Program-made: the position numbers and the translations under genes
Assembly: GCA_963793785.1 (NCBI GenBank)
Contig: CAWCBH010000003.1
Location: 1,488,001-1,552,000 of the forward strand
Length of the DNA stretch: 64,000 bases
Direction: 5' to 3'
Source: CAWCBH01 sp963793785
Lineage (GTDB): Bacteria; Actinomycetota; Thermoleophilia; Solirubrobacterales; 70-9
The notes under the pieces: model-generated
Told to the model about the DNA's origin: nothing
Seen by the model: only the letters and a program-made list of their open reading frames with translations
The model's database searches: none
Shown here: in pieces, positions 26,904 to 36,374 of the stretch
Position numbering within the stretch: position 1 is the stretch's first letter
How the letters are laid out: every line of letters begins with the position of its first letter

Positions 26904-27973
26904 CCACGACGCTGCTGACCGGCTTCCCCGGCTTCATCGGGCGCCGCCTCGCATCGAAGCTTCTCGACGCCGATCCCGAGCTGAGGATCGTGGCGCTGGT
27001 CGAGCCGCGGATGCTCGACGCCGCCGCTGCCGCGGCCTCGGAGATCGGCGCCGATCGGATCGAGGTCCTCGGCGGCGACATCGGCGAGACGCGGCTCGGC
27101 CTCGCCGACGACGACTACGAACGGCTGCGGGCCGGGGTCCGCCGCGTCTTTCACCTGGCGGCGATCTACAACCTCGCGGTGCCGCTGACCGTCGCCCAGC
27201 GGGTCAACGTCGACGGGACCGGCAACGTGCTCGAGCTCTGCGCCGCCGCCGAGTCGCTCGAGCATCTCGCCTACGTCAGCACCGCCTATGTGGCCGGCAA
27301 GCGGACCGGGGTCGTCTACGAGCACGAGCTGGTGATGGGGCAAGGGTTCAAGAACCACTACGAGTCGACCAAGTTCCAGGCCGAGGTCTGGGTGCGCGAG
27401 TACATGGACCGGGTGCCGACGACGATCCTGCGCCCGGCGATCGTGGTCGGGGACTCCAGCACCGGCGAGACGCAGAAGTTCGACGGTCCCTACTACATCC
27501 TCCGGGTGATCGCCGAAGCGCAGCGCGCCGGGCGAGCCGTCCCCAACTTCGGCCGCTCCGGGGCACCGTTCAACGTCGTCCCGGTCGACTTCGTCGTCGC
27601 CGCGATCGCCGCCGCGGCGTCGGACTCGCAGGCGGTTGGAGAGACGCTGCACCTCGTCGACCCCGAGCCGCTCAGCGCCAAGGAGCTGACCGAGGCGCTC
27701 TCGGTCAGCTACTCGGGTCGCTCACCGCAATGGCGGGTCCCGCCCAAGCTCGCCGAGGCCTCGCTGCGCCTGAAGCCCGTCCAGGCCCGCCTCGGCGGCA
27801 CGCCTCGCGAGTCGATCGCCTACCTCAACCATCCCGTCACCTTCGACACCCGCCGCGCCGTCGCGCTGCTCTCCCCCCACGGCCTGCGCCCACCCAACTT
27901 CCGCGACTATGTCGAGGCGATGGTCGGCTTCTTCCGCGACCACGAGGACGACGAGACGCTGATCCCCGCCTAG
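26900..27973 (+). CDS. Extended SDR, fatty acyl-CoA reductase-like
   Basis: 357 residues. The N-terminal TGFPGFIGRRLA nucleotide site, a HLAAIYN strand and the catalytic YESTK place it with extended SDRs of the male-sterility/thioester reductase group. The GTG start overlaps the ligase stop (GTGA), so it may reduce the CoA thioester made upstream or act on an alcohol product. It ends 9 bp before the convergent surface-protein gene, with no terminator visible. Confidence 0.75.
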   Translation: MTTTLLTGFPGFIGRRLASKLLDADPELRIVALVEPRMLDAAAAAASEIGADRIEVLGGDIGETRLGLADDDYERLRAGVRRVFHLAAIYNLAVPLTVAQRVNVDGTGNVLELCAAAESLEHLAYVSTAYVAGKRTGVVYEHELVMGQGFKNHYESTKFQAEVWVREYMDRVPTTILRPAIVVGDSSTGETQKFDGPYYILRVIAEAQRAGRAVPNFGRSGAPFNVVPVDFVVAAIAAAASDSQAVGETLHLVDPEPLSAKELTEALSVSYSGRSPQWRVPPKLAEASLRLKPVQARLGGTPRESIAYLNHPVTFDTRRAVALLSPHGLRPPNFRDYVEAMVGFFRDHEDDETLIPA

Positions 27974-27982
27974 GGGGCGCGA

Positions 27983-30900
27983 TCAGCCGGAGCCGGAACG
28001 CCGGCCCGGGCCCGATGGCCGCAGCGCGTAGCCGGCAGCTAGCAACGCCAGCGCCGCCAGCACCAGGTCGCCCACGACCAGTCCGGTGAAGGGGAGCGGG
28101 CCTCCGCCGCCTTCGCCCTGCTCTCCGCCGGCGGCGGCGACGCCGCCGTTACCGGGCGAAGCTTGATCTCCACCGGGGTTGTTGCCGCCGCCACCGGGCG
28201 GGGCCGGAGGAGGTGGCGGCCCTGGAGGCGGTGGCGGTCCTGGGGGTGGCGGGGGCGGCCCCGGTGGCGGGGGCGGCGGGCCCGGAGGCGGCGGGGGCGG
28301 TCCTGGGGGTGGCGGGGGCGGTCCTGGGGGCGGAGGCGGCGGGCCCGGAGGCGGGGGCGGCGGGGGCGGTGGCGGCCCTGGGCCACCGCCGCCGCGGGTG
28401 TCGTTGCCGAAGTCGTTGCCGGTCTCGCTCTCGCCTGGGTCAAGCGTGATCGCAAAGCCCTGCGGGCCCAGGTTCGGGTCGGCGGTGACGGTGTCGCACT
28501 CGGCCGGGTCGCCGGTCGGGGCGGTCTGGACCCAGCCGGTCCTGCAGCTCCTCGCAGACGATGTAGTCGCCGGCCGGCAGAGTCAGCGAGTAGCCGCCGC
28601 TGCCGCCGGTGGTGTCGGAGGCCTCCGGCGCCGTCGTCGTACTCGGCCTGGTCGAGGTCGCCGTTGGCGGGCTCGTCATCCGCATAGGCGTTGATCACCC
28701 AGTTGGCCAAGCCGGGCCATCGCTGCCGTTCTGGATCCCGTCGCTGTTGCGATCGTGGAACTTGATCCCCGACTTGGTCGCATCCTCGGTCTGGTTTCCG
28801 AAGTCGTTGTCGGTCTCCTCCTCGCCCGCGTCGAGGTCGATCGCGTAAGCCCTGGTCGCCGAGCTCGGGGACGCTGTGACTCGCTGCACTCGGCGACGTC
28901 GTTGTCGGCGTCAGGCTTGGGAGCGGTCTGGACCCAGCCGGTCCTTCAGCACCTCGCAGACGATGTATTGCGCCGGGCGGCAGGGTGAAGCTGTAGGCGC
29001 CGCCGGCGCCGGTGTGCCTGGGTGAAGTCGGGGCCGTCGTCGGCCTCGGCTCGAGGTCGAGGTGGCCGTTGGCGTTCTCGTCGTCGCGCGTAGACGTTGA
29101 TCGTCCAGTCCTCGAGCAGCGGCTCGCCGGCGTCCTTGATCCCGTCGCCGTTCAGGTCACGGAACTTGACCCCCGACTTGGTCGCCTGCTGTTGGTTGCC
29201 GAAGTCGTTGCCGGTGTCCTGCTCGCCCGCGTCGAGGTCGATCGCGTAACCCTGGTCGCCGAGCTCGGGGACGCTTGACTCGCTGCAGATGTTGTCGCTG
29301 CTCACCGGCGCGGTCTGGGTCCAGCCGTTCTGCAGCACCTCGCAGACGATGTAGGCGCCAGGAGGAAGGGTGAAGCTGTAGGCGCCGCTGGCGTCCGTGT
29401 CCTGCGTGAAGTCGGGGCCGTCGTCGGCCTCGGCCAGGTCGAGGTGGCCGTTGGCCTCCTCGTCGTCGGCGTAGACGTTGATCGTCCAGCCGGAGAGCAG
29501 CTCTTCGCCGTCGCCGTCCTTGGTCCCGTTGCCGTTGCGGTCGTGGAACTTGATCCCCGACTTCGTCGCCGGCTGCTGCTGGTTGCCGAAGTCGTTGCCG
29601 GTGTCCTGCTCGCCGGGGCCGAGGTCGATCGCGTAACCCTGGTCGCCGAGGTCCGGATCCGCGGTCGACTCGCTGCAGACGTTGTCGCTGCTCACCGGCG
29701 CGGTCTGCGTCCAGCCGGCCTGCAGCTCTTCGCAGACGATGTAGTCGCCGGGCGGCAGGGTCAGCGAGTAGGCGCCGCTGGCGTCGGTCGTGTCGGTCGC
29801 CGCGGTGCCGGCGGCGTACTCGGCACCCCCGAGCAGGCCGTCACCGTCGTCGGCATAGGCGTTGATCACCCAGCCGCTCAGCGGGTCGTCGCCGGCGTCC
29901 TGGTCGCCGTTGCCGTTTACGTCCTCGAACTTGATCCCCGACTTGGTCGCGTCCTGGGGCTGGTTGCCGAAGTCGTTGGCGACTTCGGCTTCGCCGGAGG
30001 TGAGGGTGATCGCGTATCCGTGGGCTCCCAGCGGTGGCGCGGCGGTGACCTCGTCGCATTCGGCCGGATCACCCGTGGGGAAGGTCTGCGTCCAGCCTGT
30101 CTGCAGCTCCTCGCAGACGATGTAGTCGCCGGGCGGCAGGGTCAGGGTGTAGGCGCCGGTTGCGTCGGTGGTGTCGGTCCGCGGCCGGTCCGGCGTCATA
30201 TTCGCCTTGCTCGAGGTCGCCGTTGGCTCGGTGCCGTCGTCGAGGTAGGCGTTGATCGACCCAGTTCTCAAGCCGGGCTCGTTGCGGCTCCTGCTGGCCG
30301 TCGCCGTCGAGGTCGTTGAACTTGGTCCCCGACTTGGTGGCCTGCTCGAAGTTGCCGAAGTCGTTGCCGGTCTCGTCCTCGCCGGAGTCCAAGGTCGATC
30401 GCAAAGCCGCCGTCGGCCGAGGTCAGAGGGCCCGGCCGTCGCAACAGGGTGTTGGCTCGGCGCGGCTTTGGGTGCAGCCGGTCTGAAGCACCTCGCAGAC
30501 GATGTAGTTGCCGGGCGTCCAGGGTGAGCGTGTAGTCGCCGTTTGCAGTCGGTCATCGCCGAGGCGGCGAGGGTGGTCGTCAGTCGGCGCCGAGGACGCC
30601 GTCGCTGTCGCCGTGTCCTCATAGGCGCGGATCTCCCAGTTCTCAAGGCCCGGCTCCGGCGTCGTTGGTGCCGTTGGCGTTTAGGTCGTCGAACTTGGTG
30701 CCCGACTTGGTGGCCTGCTCGAAGTTGCCGAAGTCGTTGCCGGTCTCGTCCTCGCCGGAGTCCAAGGTCGATCGGCGAAGCCGCCGTCGGCGAGGTCAGC
30801 AGGGCCCGGCGGCGCAATCGGGGTCGTTGGCCGGCGCGCGTTTGGGTCTAGCCGGTCTGAAGCACCTCGCAGACGATGTATTTGCCGGGCGTCCAGGGTG

Positions 30901-33035
30901 AGCGTGTAGTCGCCGTTTGCGTCGGTGATGGCCGAGTGGCCGGCGAGGGTGGTCGTCGAGTCGGCGTCGAGGACGCCGTCGCCGTCGGTGTCGTCATAGG
31001 CGTTGATCACCCAGTTCTCAAGGCCCGGCTCGCCGGCGTCCTGGTCGCCGTTGCCGTTTAGGTCGTCGAACTTGGTCCCCGACTTGGTGGCCTCGCTGGA
31101 AGTTGCCGAAGTCGTTGCCGGTCTCGTGCTCGCCCGGGGTCAGGGTGATCGCGTAGCCCTGCGTCGCCGAGGTCGGGGTCGGCGGTCGACCGCGTCGCAT
31201 TCGGCCGGTCTCGTCCGGCCGGGAGCGGTCTGGGTCCAGCCGGTCTGCAGCACCTCGCAGACGATGTAGTCGCCGGGCGGCGAGGGTGAGCGTGTAGGCG
31301 CCGGTTTCGTCGGTGGTGTCGGTGGCCGCCGGGCGGGCGACGTACTCGGCCTGCGTCGAGGTCGCCGTTGGCGGCGTCGTTGTCGGCGTAGGCGTTGATC
31401 ACCCAGCCGCTCAGAGGCCCGGCTCGCCGGCGTCTTGGTCGCCGTCGCCGTTTAGGTCGTCGAACTTGATCCCCGACTTGGTCGCCTGCTGCTGCTGGTT
31501 GCCGAAGTCGTTGCCGGTGTCGTTCTGGGCCGAGGTCAGGTTGATCGCGTGGCCCTGCGGAGCCAGGGTCGGAGAGCCGGTGACCCCGTCGCACTCGGCC
31601 GGAGCCCCGGTGGGCGCCGTCTGCGTCCAGCCGGCCTGGGCCACCTCGCAGACGACGTAGGCGCCCGGGCGTCAGGTTGAAGCTGTAGGCGCCGGTTCCG
31701 TCGGTGGTGTCGGTGGCGGCGGGGCCGAGCGTTGAATTCGGCCTGCTCGAGGTTGCCGTCGCCGTCGTCGGCGTAGGCGTTGATGACCCAGTTCGCCAGG
31801 CCGGTCTCGTTGCCGTCCTTGATCGCCGTCGCCGTTGACGTCGTTGAACTTGGTCCCCGACTTGGTGGCCTCGGGAAGCCGCCCAGCCCGGAGCGTGTCG
31901 AGCTCGTAGATGTTCTTCAGCCCCGTGCCTTCGGCCTCGCCGGGATTCGGCGACCCAGCATCGTTGATCGTGTACTCGTCGTTCCAGAGGTAGTTCTCCT
32001 CGTCCTTAAGGCCGCGGGTCGAGTCGAGCTCGACGTAGGTGAGGTTCTGGGGCGTGAAGTCCTCCCGGTCGTTCTCGGCGTTGTACTTCTTGTAGTTGAA
32101 GGCGAACTCGATCGTCGGCCGGGTGACGGTATGGGTGCCGGTGAAGGAGCGCGCTGCTGAGCCGCACGTAGAGCCAGTTGTTGTTGCCAAGGTCCTGGTC
32201 GTAGCCATTACCTGCCGTGTCGGTCGGTCGCGGCTGGTTGACGCCGCCGATGCTGCCGACCCCGCTACCGCCAGTCGCCGGCGCTGATGTCCGTGTCGCG
32301 GAAGATCTTGACGTTCGACGAATTCGAATCGAGAATGTGGTCGGGACGGCTGTCTGACACTGATTACGCAGAGCGATGCCCGACCGAGGCTGGTTCGGGT
32401 CCGGCTGGTTGCCGAGCCGCACCGTGTAGAAGGTGCCGTCGGCGAACTTCGGCGGTCGCGCTTCAGATCGGCGAGTCGACCTCGGAGTCGCCGAACAGCT
32501 CGATCTCGAAGAACATCCAGCCGTTGTTCGCGTCGACATCGGCGAAGCCTGTCCGGCCCCGGGTGATGTCGATGTACTCGAAGTAGAGTGCCCTCGCTGG
32601 AGAACACGGTGCTTCCTGTCGAGAACTCCGTGTCTGGTCCAAGCCGGAGAGATAAGGCGGGCTTTGGGGCTCTTCCCGGCGGCGGTTGCCATCGGATAAG
32701 TGAAGGAGGGCATGTCGGCAGCGCCCGATCGGCTTCTCGGTGATCGATGAAGTTCTTGTAGCGTCTGGTTGGTTGGGCGCTCGTACTGGTCGTTCGTGTG
32801 CGAGTCGCACTTGATCGTGCCGTCGGCACCGTCGGAGCCGACGTGCCTGATTCACATACCAGTGATAGGTGCCGGTCGGGGTTGTTCCAGAACTGGTTGT
32901 TGCCGGTGACGCAATCGTCGAGCTCGAGCTCGTTTGCATAGAAGGGAGTCGGGGGCGCCTGCGCCCGGGCCGCGTCGGCAAACAGGAGCGCGGCGAGGCC
33001 GAGACAGCGCCAGGGTCGATCGCAAGCAGGCGCAT
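27983..33035 (-). CDS. LPFTG-anchored surface protein with SdrD-B repeats (many frame breaks)
   Basis: One very large secreted protein, roughly 1,680 residues if repaired, read from 33035 down to a stop at 27983-27985. The order is: a signal-like segment ending ADAARAQA; an N-terminal region of about 350 residues not recognised (ADVDANNGWMFFEIELFGDS); nine SdrD-B-like beta-sandwich repeats; a proline/glycine stalk; LPFTG; a membrane helix; and an Arg-rich tail. That is a complete sortase substrate, so it should be linked covalently to the wall. The frame changes at least once in almost every repeat, always rejoining repeat sequence, which indicates indels in the data. The start near 33035 is uncertain. 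Confidence 0.78.
28082..28096 (-). other. Sortase sorting motif LPFTG
   Basis: Codons for LPFTG, followed by a hydrophobic helix of about 20 residues (VVGDLVLAALALLAAGYAL) and RPSGPGRRSGSG before the stop. No sortase gene lies in the window. Confidence 0.85.
28190..28400 (-). repeat. Proline-rich stalk, (P5-6 G)n
   Basis: In the frame leading to LPFTG, this stretch encodes runs of five or six prolines separated by single glycines. It is suited to spanning the cell wall. The opposite strand reads as a false Gly-rich protein. Confidence 0.85.
28420..31880 (-). repeat. Nine tandem SdrD-B-like repeats, about 385 bp each
   Basis: The unit start ATKSG(I/T/V)KFxDxNGDG recurs near 31870, 31485, 31090, 30715, 30340, 29950, 29570, 29185 and 28785. 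Each unit continues with GWxINxYADD, DTTDASGAYxLTLPPGDYIVCE, GWTQT and GNDFGN, and the Asp/Asn-rich turns suggest calcium binding. The units starting near 30715 and 31090 share long near-identical stretches with their neighbours, indicating recent duplication. Confidence 0.85.
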
Positions 33036-33168
33036 CGGCGCAGTCCCCGCCTGGACGATCCCCCCTGCACGAGCAACGGTACTCAAGCCTCGGTTCCTCC
33101 GACCCGGCCGACGACCTCTGGGATGGTGCAGCTGATCGACCTGTCAGGTTGACCCTCCTCCGCGCCTA

Positions 33169-33220
33169 CTTATAGGCGGGGAGAGTTTGAGAGCGGTGAG
33201 CCGGATTAGGCGCGGATTAG
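33169..33220 (-). promoter_or_regulatory. Surface-protein promoter with paired 11-bp-period heptamers
   Basis: On the minus strand TATAAG (33169-33174) is a good -10. Upstream lie two CTAATCC heptamers (33214-33220 and 33203-33209) exactly 11 bp apart with a 4-bp spacer, and no recognisable -35 stands between. This resembles an activator-dependent promoter. The 210-bp gap between the regulator end and this gene holds nothing else I recognise. Confidence 0.5.
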
Positions 33221-33245
33221 GCGCAAGCGAGGGACCGCGCCGGCC

Positions 33246-34431
33246 TCAACCAATGTCCGATTCGCTGAGGTTGGCGAGATCAAAGTCCGCCTCCTGGGCG
33301 AACTCGATCCGCAGGCGCCTGCGGTAGGCGTCATGGCGCCGCTGCGCGTCGCTGTGGCGGCCCTGCTCGATGTAAAGCTCGATCAGGGCTCGCTGAATCG
33401 CCGCGTCGGTTGGCCAGAGGTCGACCTGGCGCTCGAGGTATCTGGTCGCGGCCGCCGGCTCGCCATCCTCGCGGCGGAAGCGCTGCGAGCTGCAACACAG
33501 ACTCGTGCAGGATGCCTCGCAGCCGCTCCCGCTCGGCGAAGGCCCACTCCGCAAACGGCTCCTCGGCGAACAGGTCGCCGCGATAGAGATCGATCGCCCG
33601 CTCCAGGGAGCGGATCGCGATCATGCGCTCCTCGGGGGTCCGCGTCGGCCCCTCCAGCCCGTTCGTCGCCAGGGCGTTGAACTCGGTCACGTCCAGCTCC
33701 ACGCGCCCGTCGAGGGAGTAGGTGCCGCTGCTCGATTGAATGAAAGAAGACGGGCTGCGTCGAGTGCGCTCGGGCTCGAGGCGGTCTCGCAGGGCGTGAA
33801 CGAAATGGCGAACCGTGTTGCGACCGGAGGTTCCTGCCTTGGGCCAGATCGCCTCGACTATCTCGTCGACGTGGACGGGCCGGCCGCGGTTCATGACCAG
33901 GTACTTGAGGATCTGCCCGGGACGCTGGAGCAGCCAGTCCCCTTCGATCGTGATCTCCCCGGTCGCGACCTCGGTCCGCCCAAGAGCACGGATCCGCAGC
34001 CGGGACGGCTCCATCCAGTGCGGCTTCGTGCGCCGGCGCCGATCGTCGAGGAGGCCCTGTCGCAGATGGAGCAGCAAGCGGTCGTCCTGTCCGCCGAGGC
34101 GCCGCGCCGTCACCCAGACGGCAGTCGTCGGCGCATCCGGAGGAACGTCGACACGGACCTCGGGCAGCGGCCCGTCCGCCGAGGCCGCCAGCACCGAGAT
34201 GCAGTGACGGTCAAGCGGCGGGACGCGATTGCAGCCGAACAGCGAGCAACAGGTCGCCTCCATCGAGGCGGCGCCGTCCTCGACGACGGCGAGGATCTGC
34301 TCCGCTGCCTGATTGCGGGCCAGAACCCGTCCTTCGCCGTCGGTGACGACGAGACCGAAGGGAAGCTCGCGGATCACATCCGCGGCCGTGGCGTCCCCCA
34401 GGGCCCATCCGTTCTCGTGGTCACGGGTCAA
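33246..34431 (-). CDS. PAS/SARP-like (OmpR-type DNA-binding + BTAD) regulator, one frame break
   Basis: About 395 residues. Residues 1-130 form a PAS-like sensor (VIRELPFGLVVTDGEGRVLARN) with a cysteine cluster TCCSLFGC and a further Cys near 78. Next comes an OmpR-type winged helix (about 160-240, HVDEIVEAIWPKAG) and a C-terminal BTAD-like helical domain. The frame shifts near 33485 (one extra base) and continues REDGEPAAATRYLERQ to a stop at 33246. The start appears to be TTG at 34431. It probably controls the surface-protein gene lying directly downstream and its own operon, since both regions carry related heptamer pairs. Confidence 0.75.
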
Positions 34432-34449
34432 ACTCGCACCTCAGCGCCA

Positions 34450-34474
34450 AGTATCCCTAATCCCGGTCTAATTC
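34450..34474. promoter_or_regulatory. Paired heptamers and -10 between regulator and small membrane gene
   Basis: Forward strand CTAATCC (34457-34463) and CTAATTC (34468-34474) are 11 bp apart with a 4-bp spacer, matching the pair at 33203-33220. On the minus strand GATACT (34450-34455) directly follows and could be the regulator's -10. The pair therefore sits between the divergent regulator and small-protein genes. Confidence 0.45.
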
Positions 34475-34519
34475 CTCGCGCATCGGCGGCGATCGCACGG
34501 CGCCAACCAGGTTCCAGAT

Positions 34520-34657
34520 GTGACGCAACGGGTAGAACGCCGCCGACTCGTGTTCGTCTTCTTCTCCAACCGGCTCGGATGCGGCGGCTCGCTGCTCGTC
34601 TCGGCGGTCGTAACGGCGCTGCTACTGCTCGCCTTCGGCGTCATCGAGCTCGGCTAG
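34520..34657 (+). CDS. Small membrane protein, 45 residues
   Basis: A GTG-started frame encoding a short basic head, then FFSNRLGCGGSLL and one hydrophobic helix (SAVVTALLLLAFGVIEL). Similar tiny proteins with an FSNRxGCxGSLL motif occur in Actinobacteria, as I recall, with unknown function. A second in-frame GTG at 34550 would give 35 residues. It lies between the divergent SARP-like regulator and the beta-propeller gene, 36 bp upstream of the latter. Confidence 0.55.
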   Translation: MTQRVERRRLVFVFFSNRLGCGGSLLVSAVVTALLLLAFGVIELG

Positions 34658-34693
34658 CTCTAAGATCACCCGGTCGGAAACGGGAGGAAAGGG

Positions 34694-35968
34694 ATGCTCG
34701 GAAGGACTGGCGGCCGCAGGTTGGCAGGGACATTGCTCGCGGCGATCCTGATCGCGGCGATCGCGGTCAGCGGCGTCGTCGCCTTTGCGGCGAGCGACGG
34801 CGACTCGCGGCGCGGCAAGCGCTCGCCACTCCGCGAGGTGCTCGCGGTCAGCAACAACTGGGACGGGACCGTCGACCTCGTCGACCCCCACACCTTCAAG
34901 CGGCTGAAGCGGATCAACATCGTCCCCGACCGCGCCGAGCGCGAGCTCGAGGTCGCGACCAATCCCGACCGCCTGGCGCTGTTCCTCGCGATTCGCCAGC
35001 AGATCGGCGAGGGCAACGACCAGCTCGCCGACGACGCCTTCACCTCGCCCGACGGCCGCTTCATCTACGTCTCGCGGCCGAGCTTTGCCGACGTCGTGGC
35101 GATCAACATGAAGACCGGCAAGATCAAGTGGCGGGTCCAGGTCGAGGGCTACCGCTCCGACCACATGGCGATCTCTCGCAATGGCCGGCGGGTGCTGGTC
35201 TCGGACTCGACCGCAAACAAGGTCTTCGCGATCGACACCGCCAAGGGCGAGATCGTCGGCTCCTTCCCTTCAGGCGACTCGCCGCATGAGAACAACTTCT
35301 CCAAGGACGGCAAGCGGATCTATCACGCCAGCATCGGCCGCGTCTACACCCCGACCGACATCGCCGAGTTCGACACCTCCAAGGGCGCCCGTTACTTCCA
35401 GATCGTCAACGCCCGCAACCTGAAGATCATCAAGCGGGTCGACATGGGCCAGGTCCTCGAGGACGCGGGCTATCCGGAGATGAGCTCGGCGGTGCGGCCG
35501 ATGACGCTCTCACCCGACGAGCGGTTCGTCTACTTCCAGGTCTCCTTCTTCCACGGCTTCATCGAGTACAACCTGAAGACCGAGCGGGTGCGGCGGGTGG
35601 TCAACCTGCCGATCACCGAGCACGCGCAGAGCATCCCGCGCGAGGACTACCTGCTCGACTCCGCCCACCACGGGATCGCGATGAATCCGCGCGGAACCCA
35701 GCTCTGCGTCGCCGGGACGATGTCGGACTACGCGGCGATCGTCTCCCGCAGGACGGGCGCCTACAAGATCGTCCAGTTCGGCATCGGCGCGAAGCCCTAC
35801 TGGTCGACCGAGTCCGAGGACGGCCGCTACTGCTTCGTCTCGATCAGCGGCGGCGACCGCGTCTCGGTGATCAGCTTCCGCAAGCGCCGCCAGGTCGCCA
35901 GCATCCCGGTCGGCGACCACCCGCAGCGGATGCGGACCGGCTTCGTGCGGCGCTCGTTCGTTCGCTAG
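34694..35968 (+). CDS. Membrane-anchored or secreted YVTN-type beta-propeller protein
   Basis: 424 residues, with an N-terminal hydrophobic segment (about 9-32) and then repeated blade motifs: LAVSNNWDGTVDLVDP, DGRFIYVSRP, NGRRVLVSDS, DGKRIYHAS, DERFVYFQVS and DGRYCFVSISGGD. Such surface propellers usually bind partners or substrates. A good AGGAAAGGG ribosome-binding site precedes the ATG. No catalytic motif is recognisable, so the function is unknown. Confidence 0.75.
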   Translation: MLGRTGGRRLAGTLLAAILIAAIAVSGVVAFAASDGDSRRGKRSPLREVLAVSNNWDGTVDLVDPHTFKRLKRINIVPDRAERELEVATNPDRLALFLAIRQQIGEGNDQLADDAFTSPDGRFIYVSRPSFADVVAINMKTGKIKWRVQVEGYRSDHMAISRNGRRVLVSDSTANKVFAIDTAKGEIVGSFPSGDSPHENNFSKDGKRIYHASIGRVYTPTDIAEFDTSKGARYFQIVNARNLKIIKRVDMGQVLEDAGYPEMSSAVRPMTLSPDERFVYFQVSFFHGFIEYNLKTERVRRVVNLPITEHAQSIPREDYLLDSAHHGIAMNPRGTQLCVAGTMSDYAAIVSRRTGAYKIVQFGIGAKPYWSTESEDGRYCFVSISGGDRVSVISFRKRRQVASIPVGDHPQRMRTGFVRRSFVR

Positions 35969-36013
35969 GCGGCCGCTCAGGTCCGTCTCAGGGGCCGGGC
36001 GTATAAGCCAGCC

Positions 36014-36019
36014 TACAAT
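36014..36019 (+). promoter_or_regulatory. -10 element of the PepSY gene
   Basis: TACAAT lies 20 bp upstream of the ATG and is followed by the ribosome-binding site GGAGGAAAA. No -35 is evident. Confidence 0.4.
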
Positions 36020-36038
36020 CGACGTAGGAGGAAAAGCA

Positions 36039-36365
36039 ATGATCAGGCGATCGAAGATTCTGGTGGCCGGCGCGGCAGCGCTGGCGCTGGGTGCCGCCGG
36101 TGCGGGCGTCGCGGTCGCGACCGGTGACGACGACGAGACTCAGAAGGCGATCAGCGGCAGCGCCCTCGAGCGCGCCAGCGCCGCGGCGCTGGAGCACACC
36201 GGCGGCGGCGAGGTCTCAGAGACCGAGGCCGGCGACGAGGAGAGCTTCTACGAGGTCGAGGTCACTCGCCCCGACGGAAGCCAGGTCGACGTCCAGCTCG
36301 ATCGCGGGTTCAACGTGGTCGGCGGCGAGACCGACGGTCCCGAGTCCAGCGAGGACGACGACTAG
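36039..36365 (+). CDS. Secreted PepSY-domain protein
   Basis: 108 residues: signal peptide or anchor (about 7-27, ending VAVA), an acidic linker, and one PepSY unit (ALERASAAALEHTGGGEVSE, then SFYEVEVTRPDGSQVDVQLD). PepSY domains are thought to inhibit proteases or act as small binding modules outside the cell. The C-terminus is very acidic (ESSEDDD). Confidence 0.8.
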   Translation: MIRRSKILVAGAAALALGAAGAGVAVATGDDDETQKAISGSALERASAAALEHTGGGEVSETEAGDEESFYEVEVTRPDGSQVDVQLDRGFNVVGGETDGPESSEDDD

Positions 36366-36374
36366 ACGTAGCGG

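Noticed and set aside
28179..28694. Long Gly-rich frame on the plus strand resembling PE-PGRS proteins
   Set aside because: It is the reverse complement of the proline stalk that leads in frame to LPFTG, a motif with helix and basic tail that cannot arise by chance.
28420..31880. CRISPR array or DNA-level satellite
   Set aside because: The period is about 385 bp, there are no short spacers, and the translation gives coherent SdrD-B-like repeats.
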